A program made the translations under genes and the position numbers. Below are positions 63,204-64,000 of a DNA stretch of 64,000 nucleotides, in pieces; position 1 is the first letter of the stretch, and every line of letters starts with the position of its first letter. Location: NCBI GenBank assembly GCA_950295325.1, contig OX485803.1, positions 19,530,001 through 19,594,000 of the forward strand, written 5' to 3'. The stretch comes from Polytrichum commune. Its lineage: Eukaryota; Streptophyta; Polytrichopsida; Polytrichales; Polytrichaceae. Below the pieces are notes generated by a model. It saw nothing but the letters and a program-made list of their open reading frames with translations. It was not told the origin of the DNA and did no database searches.

Positions 63204-64000
63204 TGTGCTCCACCTGAACCGAATTAGTCCTTTTTCTTTTCCTCACCACATGAACCACCACAGATCGTAATATCTCCACCCCAGGCGCTTTTTCTTGTGA
63301 TATTCCACTCAAATTCCCGGGATGTTGATTTCTGGAGGCAAAAACATCACCAACAATATCCCTCTAGATTGAACTGCCAAACGACCTGCAATGAATGATT
63401 GATACGTAAGAGGCTTAAATAGAAAGAACTGTGTAGTCAAACCTTAAACCCTAAAACCCCAGTGAACCGTGAATTGGTTCCCAGCAACCTAAATTACGGA
63501 AAACCACCTACACCCCAATCCACAATACTGGATGTGGCTGGCTTGGCACCATCATTCAACATGCAACATTCAATATCGCATATGAGTGTACGTCTCATTC
63601 ATCCCACATAAAAGCCTGAAATAGCATGCATCCGGGTGCTTACTTTCTCTGTTTGACTTGACACCCGAATTAGCTTCAAAGGCCGCGAATTACTCTAGTC
63701 CAAGCCATTTGAGATGAATCGGCCATTAACTTATAGGGCGTCAAATTCTTATGTCGGATGGATGAGATATACACTTGTATGCAATGATTCCCTCTCGCCC
63801 ATTCAACCATAAAACTTAAACAGAATCACTTAACAGAGTCTTCTTCATAGTTTTAAGGCTGCAAAGAAAGAATTGTGCAGTAAAAAAACTTTAAACCTCA
63901 AAAGCACGGTGATGATCCGTGAGTTGGTTCCGAGCAACCTAAATTATTATATCCCACCTTAACCTCAAAATTTCCATTAAGAACTGCAGTCCACAATACC
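63204..64000. promoter_or_regulatory. Upstream region of UQCC1-like gene with a local duplication
   Basis: Copy 1 at about 63415-63529 and copy 2 at about 63855-64000 (to the window edge) share AAAGAA-TGT-TAGTCAAAC-like starts, GTGAATTGGTTCC and CAACCTAAATTA, then CCACAATAC. They stand about 440 bp apart. The region likely contains the gene's promoter and 5' untranslated leader. No other gene was seen. Confidence 0.6.

Overview
This window is nuclear DNA of a land plant. The genes have many short exons with GT-AG introns, two host proteins are plant organelle proteins (a thylakoid-lumen FKBP and a mitochondrial complex III assembly factor), and most of the space is plant-type transposon sequence. 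The CaMK-like kinase and the ParB-like/methylase-like gene look more like non-flowering plants (bryophyte, lycophyte or fern) than angiosperms, but that placement is inference. No species is claimed.

Layout. 1-1624 (minus): a long open frame running off the left edge, with Cys/His motifs reminiscent of WRKY-GCM zinc fingers. 2352-10499 (plus): a nine-exon, damaged gene joining a ParB/Srx-like N-terminal domain to a beta-class DNA methyltransferase-like C-terminal domain. Its 3.9-kb second intron holds antisense 25S rDNA pieces, repeated copies of a perfect palindrome and a 160-bp tandem array. 11360-22242: a complete CACTA (En/Spm) transposon with 19-bp inverted termini, a TCA target duplication and two divergent genes. 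23629-25764 (plus): FKBP16-1-like lumenal immunophilin. 28858-33750 (plus): NOL1/NOP2/Sun-type RNA m5C methyltransferase, with a pogo/Tigger-like deletion derivative inside intron 1. 34.7-50 kb: transposon debris (hAT-like C-terminus, MITEs, dispersed repeats, a minisatellite) and no convincing gene. 50065-55749 (minus): CaMK1-like protein kinase with a tandemly amplified tail exon. 57-58.5 kb: more MITEs. 59401-63203 (minus): UQCC1/CBP3-like ubiquinol-cytochrome c chaperone.

Splice models were built by hand from GT/AG sites and phase. The four intact host genes and both CACTA genes close in frame from ATG to stop. The host genes are unrelated housekeeping genes and form no pathway. The two CACTA genes belong together as the transposase and accessory protein of one element. 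The most unusual object is the ParB-like/methylase-like gene with its palindrome-studded intron: all four of its in-frame stops are TAA or TAG at places where glutamine would fit.
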